A DNA stretch of 6,644 bases from Sphingomonadales bacterium. GTDB lineage: Bacteria; Pseudomonadota; Alphaproteobacteria; Sphingomonadales; Sphingomonadaceae. Positions 6,261-6,644 of this stretch are shown in pieces; the first letter of the stretch is position 1, and each line of letters starts with the position of its first letter. The position numbers were made by a program, and so were the translations under genes. The DNA is taken from NCBI GenBank assembly GCA_024636595.1, contig JAGXGT010000096.1:1-6644 (forward strand). Direction: 5' to 3'. The notes under the pieces were generated by a model. That model searched no databases. It had not been told where the DNA came from and was given only the letters and a program-made list of their open reading frames with translations.

Positions 6261-6644
6261 CTATTTGATCGGCGAATCCGGTGCCAGCCGCATATCGAGA
6301 TAATTGTCGATCGATCCCATCAGCAATTCCATTTCATGTTCGTAGAAATGGTTGGCGCGGGGAATCTCGTCATGGTGGATGGTGATGTGTTTCTGGGTGC
6401 GCAGTTTGTCGACCAGCTTCTGGACCGCGCTGGGGGTCACGACTTCATCGTTGACGCCCTGGACGATGATGCCAGAGGAGGGGCAGGGGGCCAGAAAGTT
6501 GAAATCATACATATTGGCCGGCGGAGAAACCGAGATGAAACCGCGAATTTCCGGACGGCGCATCAAAAGCTGCATGCCGATCCAGGCGCCAAAGCTGTAG
6601 CCAGCGATCCAGGTGGTTTGCGCCTCGGGATGGAAGCTCTGCAC
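6261..6644 (-). CDS. Alpha/beta hydrolase (COG2945-like), N-terminus outside window
   Basis: About 128 C-terminal residues are present. GYSFGA carries the nucleophile Ser of an alpha/beta hydrolase, followed by WIGMQLLMRRPEIRGFIS and the proline-rich PPANMYDFNFLAPCPSSG. The acid is probably the Asp of GVNDEVV and the base the His of ANHFYEHE, so the triad is complete. This pattern matches a well-conserved group of predicted alpha/beta-superfamily hydrolases (COG2945 type) common in alphaproteobacteria; the substrate is not established. The GTG at 6644-6642 is most likely an internal Val codon rather than the start. Family members have about 90 more N-terminal residues, including the first strands and the oxyanion region, so the gene continues beyond the right edge. 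It converges on the small membrane gene with a two-base gap. Confidence 0.85.
   Translation of the reverse strand: MQSFHPEAQTTWIAGYSFGAWIGMQLLMRRPEIRGFISVSPPANMYDFNFLAPCPSSGIIVQGVNDEVVTPSAVQKLVDKLRTQKHITIHHDEIPRANHFYEHEMELLMGSIDNYLDMRLAPDSPIK

Overview
The window looks like chromosomal core sequence from an alphaproteobacterium, most probably a sphingomonad (Sphingomonadales) with fairly modest GC. This is inferred from three things: the gene order pckA / chvI-chvG-hprK-rapZ, which is typical of alphaproteobacteria; the short alphaproteobacterial form of HPr kinase; and the protein style of the ChvG-like kinase. No mobile element, CRISPR array, tRNA or rRNA was seen.

Positions 1-3437 (minus strand) hold a tightly packed operon transcribed leftward: chvI (response regulator), chvG (sensor kinase), hprK (HPr kinase/phosphorylase) and rapZ (RNase adapter / P-loop protein, running off the left edge). 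Each gene overlaps the next: 29 bases for chvI/chvG, and 4-base ATGA overlaps for chvG/hprK and hprK/rapZ. This implies translational coupling. In related genomes the operon usually continues into the EIIA (manX-type) and HPr (ptsH) genes of the regulatory PTS; those would lie just beyond position 1.

Positions 3438-3676 are a 239-base divergent control region between chvI and pckA. It contains a perfect 12-base palindrome, nested in a wider inverted repeat, that could be an operator. Positions 3677-5272 (plus strand) encode ATP-dependent phosphoenolpyruvate carboxykinase, the gateway enzyme of gluconeogenesis. Together the left 5.3 kb tie envelope/acid stress sensing (ChvG-ChvI), PTS-based carbon/nitrogen signalling (HprK, RapZ) and the PEP-oxaloacetate node (PckA) into one locus.

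The right end is less well understood. It holds an unrecognised protein of about 157 residues (minus, 5386-5859), a 195-base divergent spacer with two palindromes, a 67-residue two-helix membrane protein (plus, 6055-6258), and the C-terminal part of an alpha/beta hydrolase (minus, 6261 to the right edge). The last two genes converge with only two bases between their stop codons. I found no convincing new system. The observations most worth following are the palindromes in the two divergent spacers, the altered HprK signature motif and the uncharacterised 157-residue protein.
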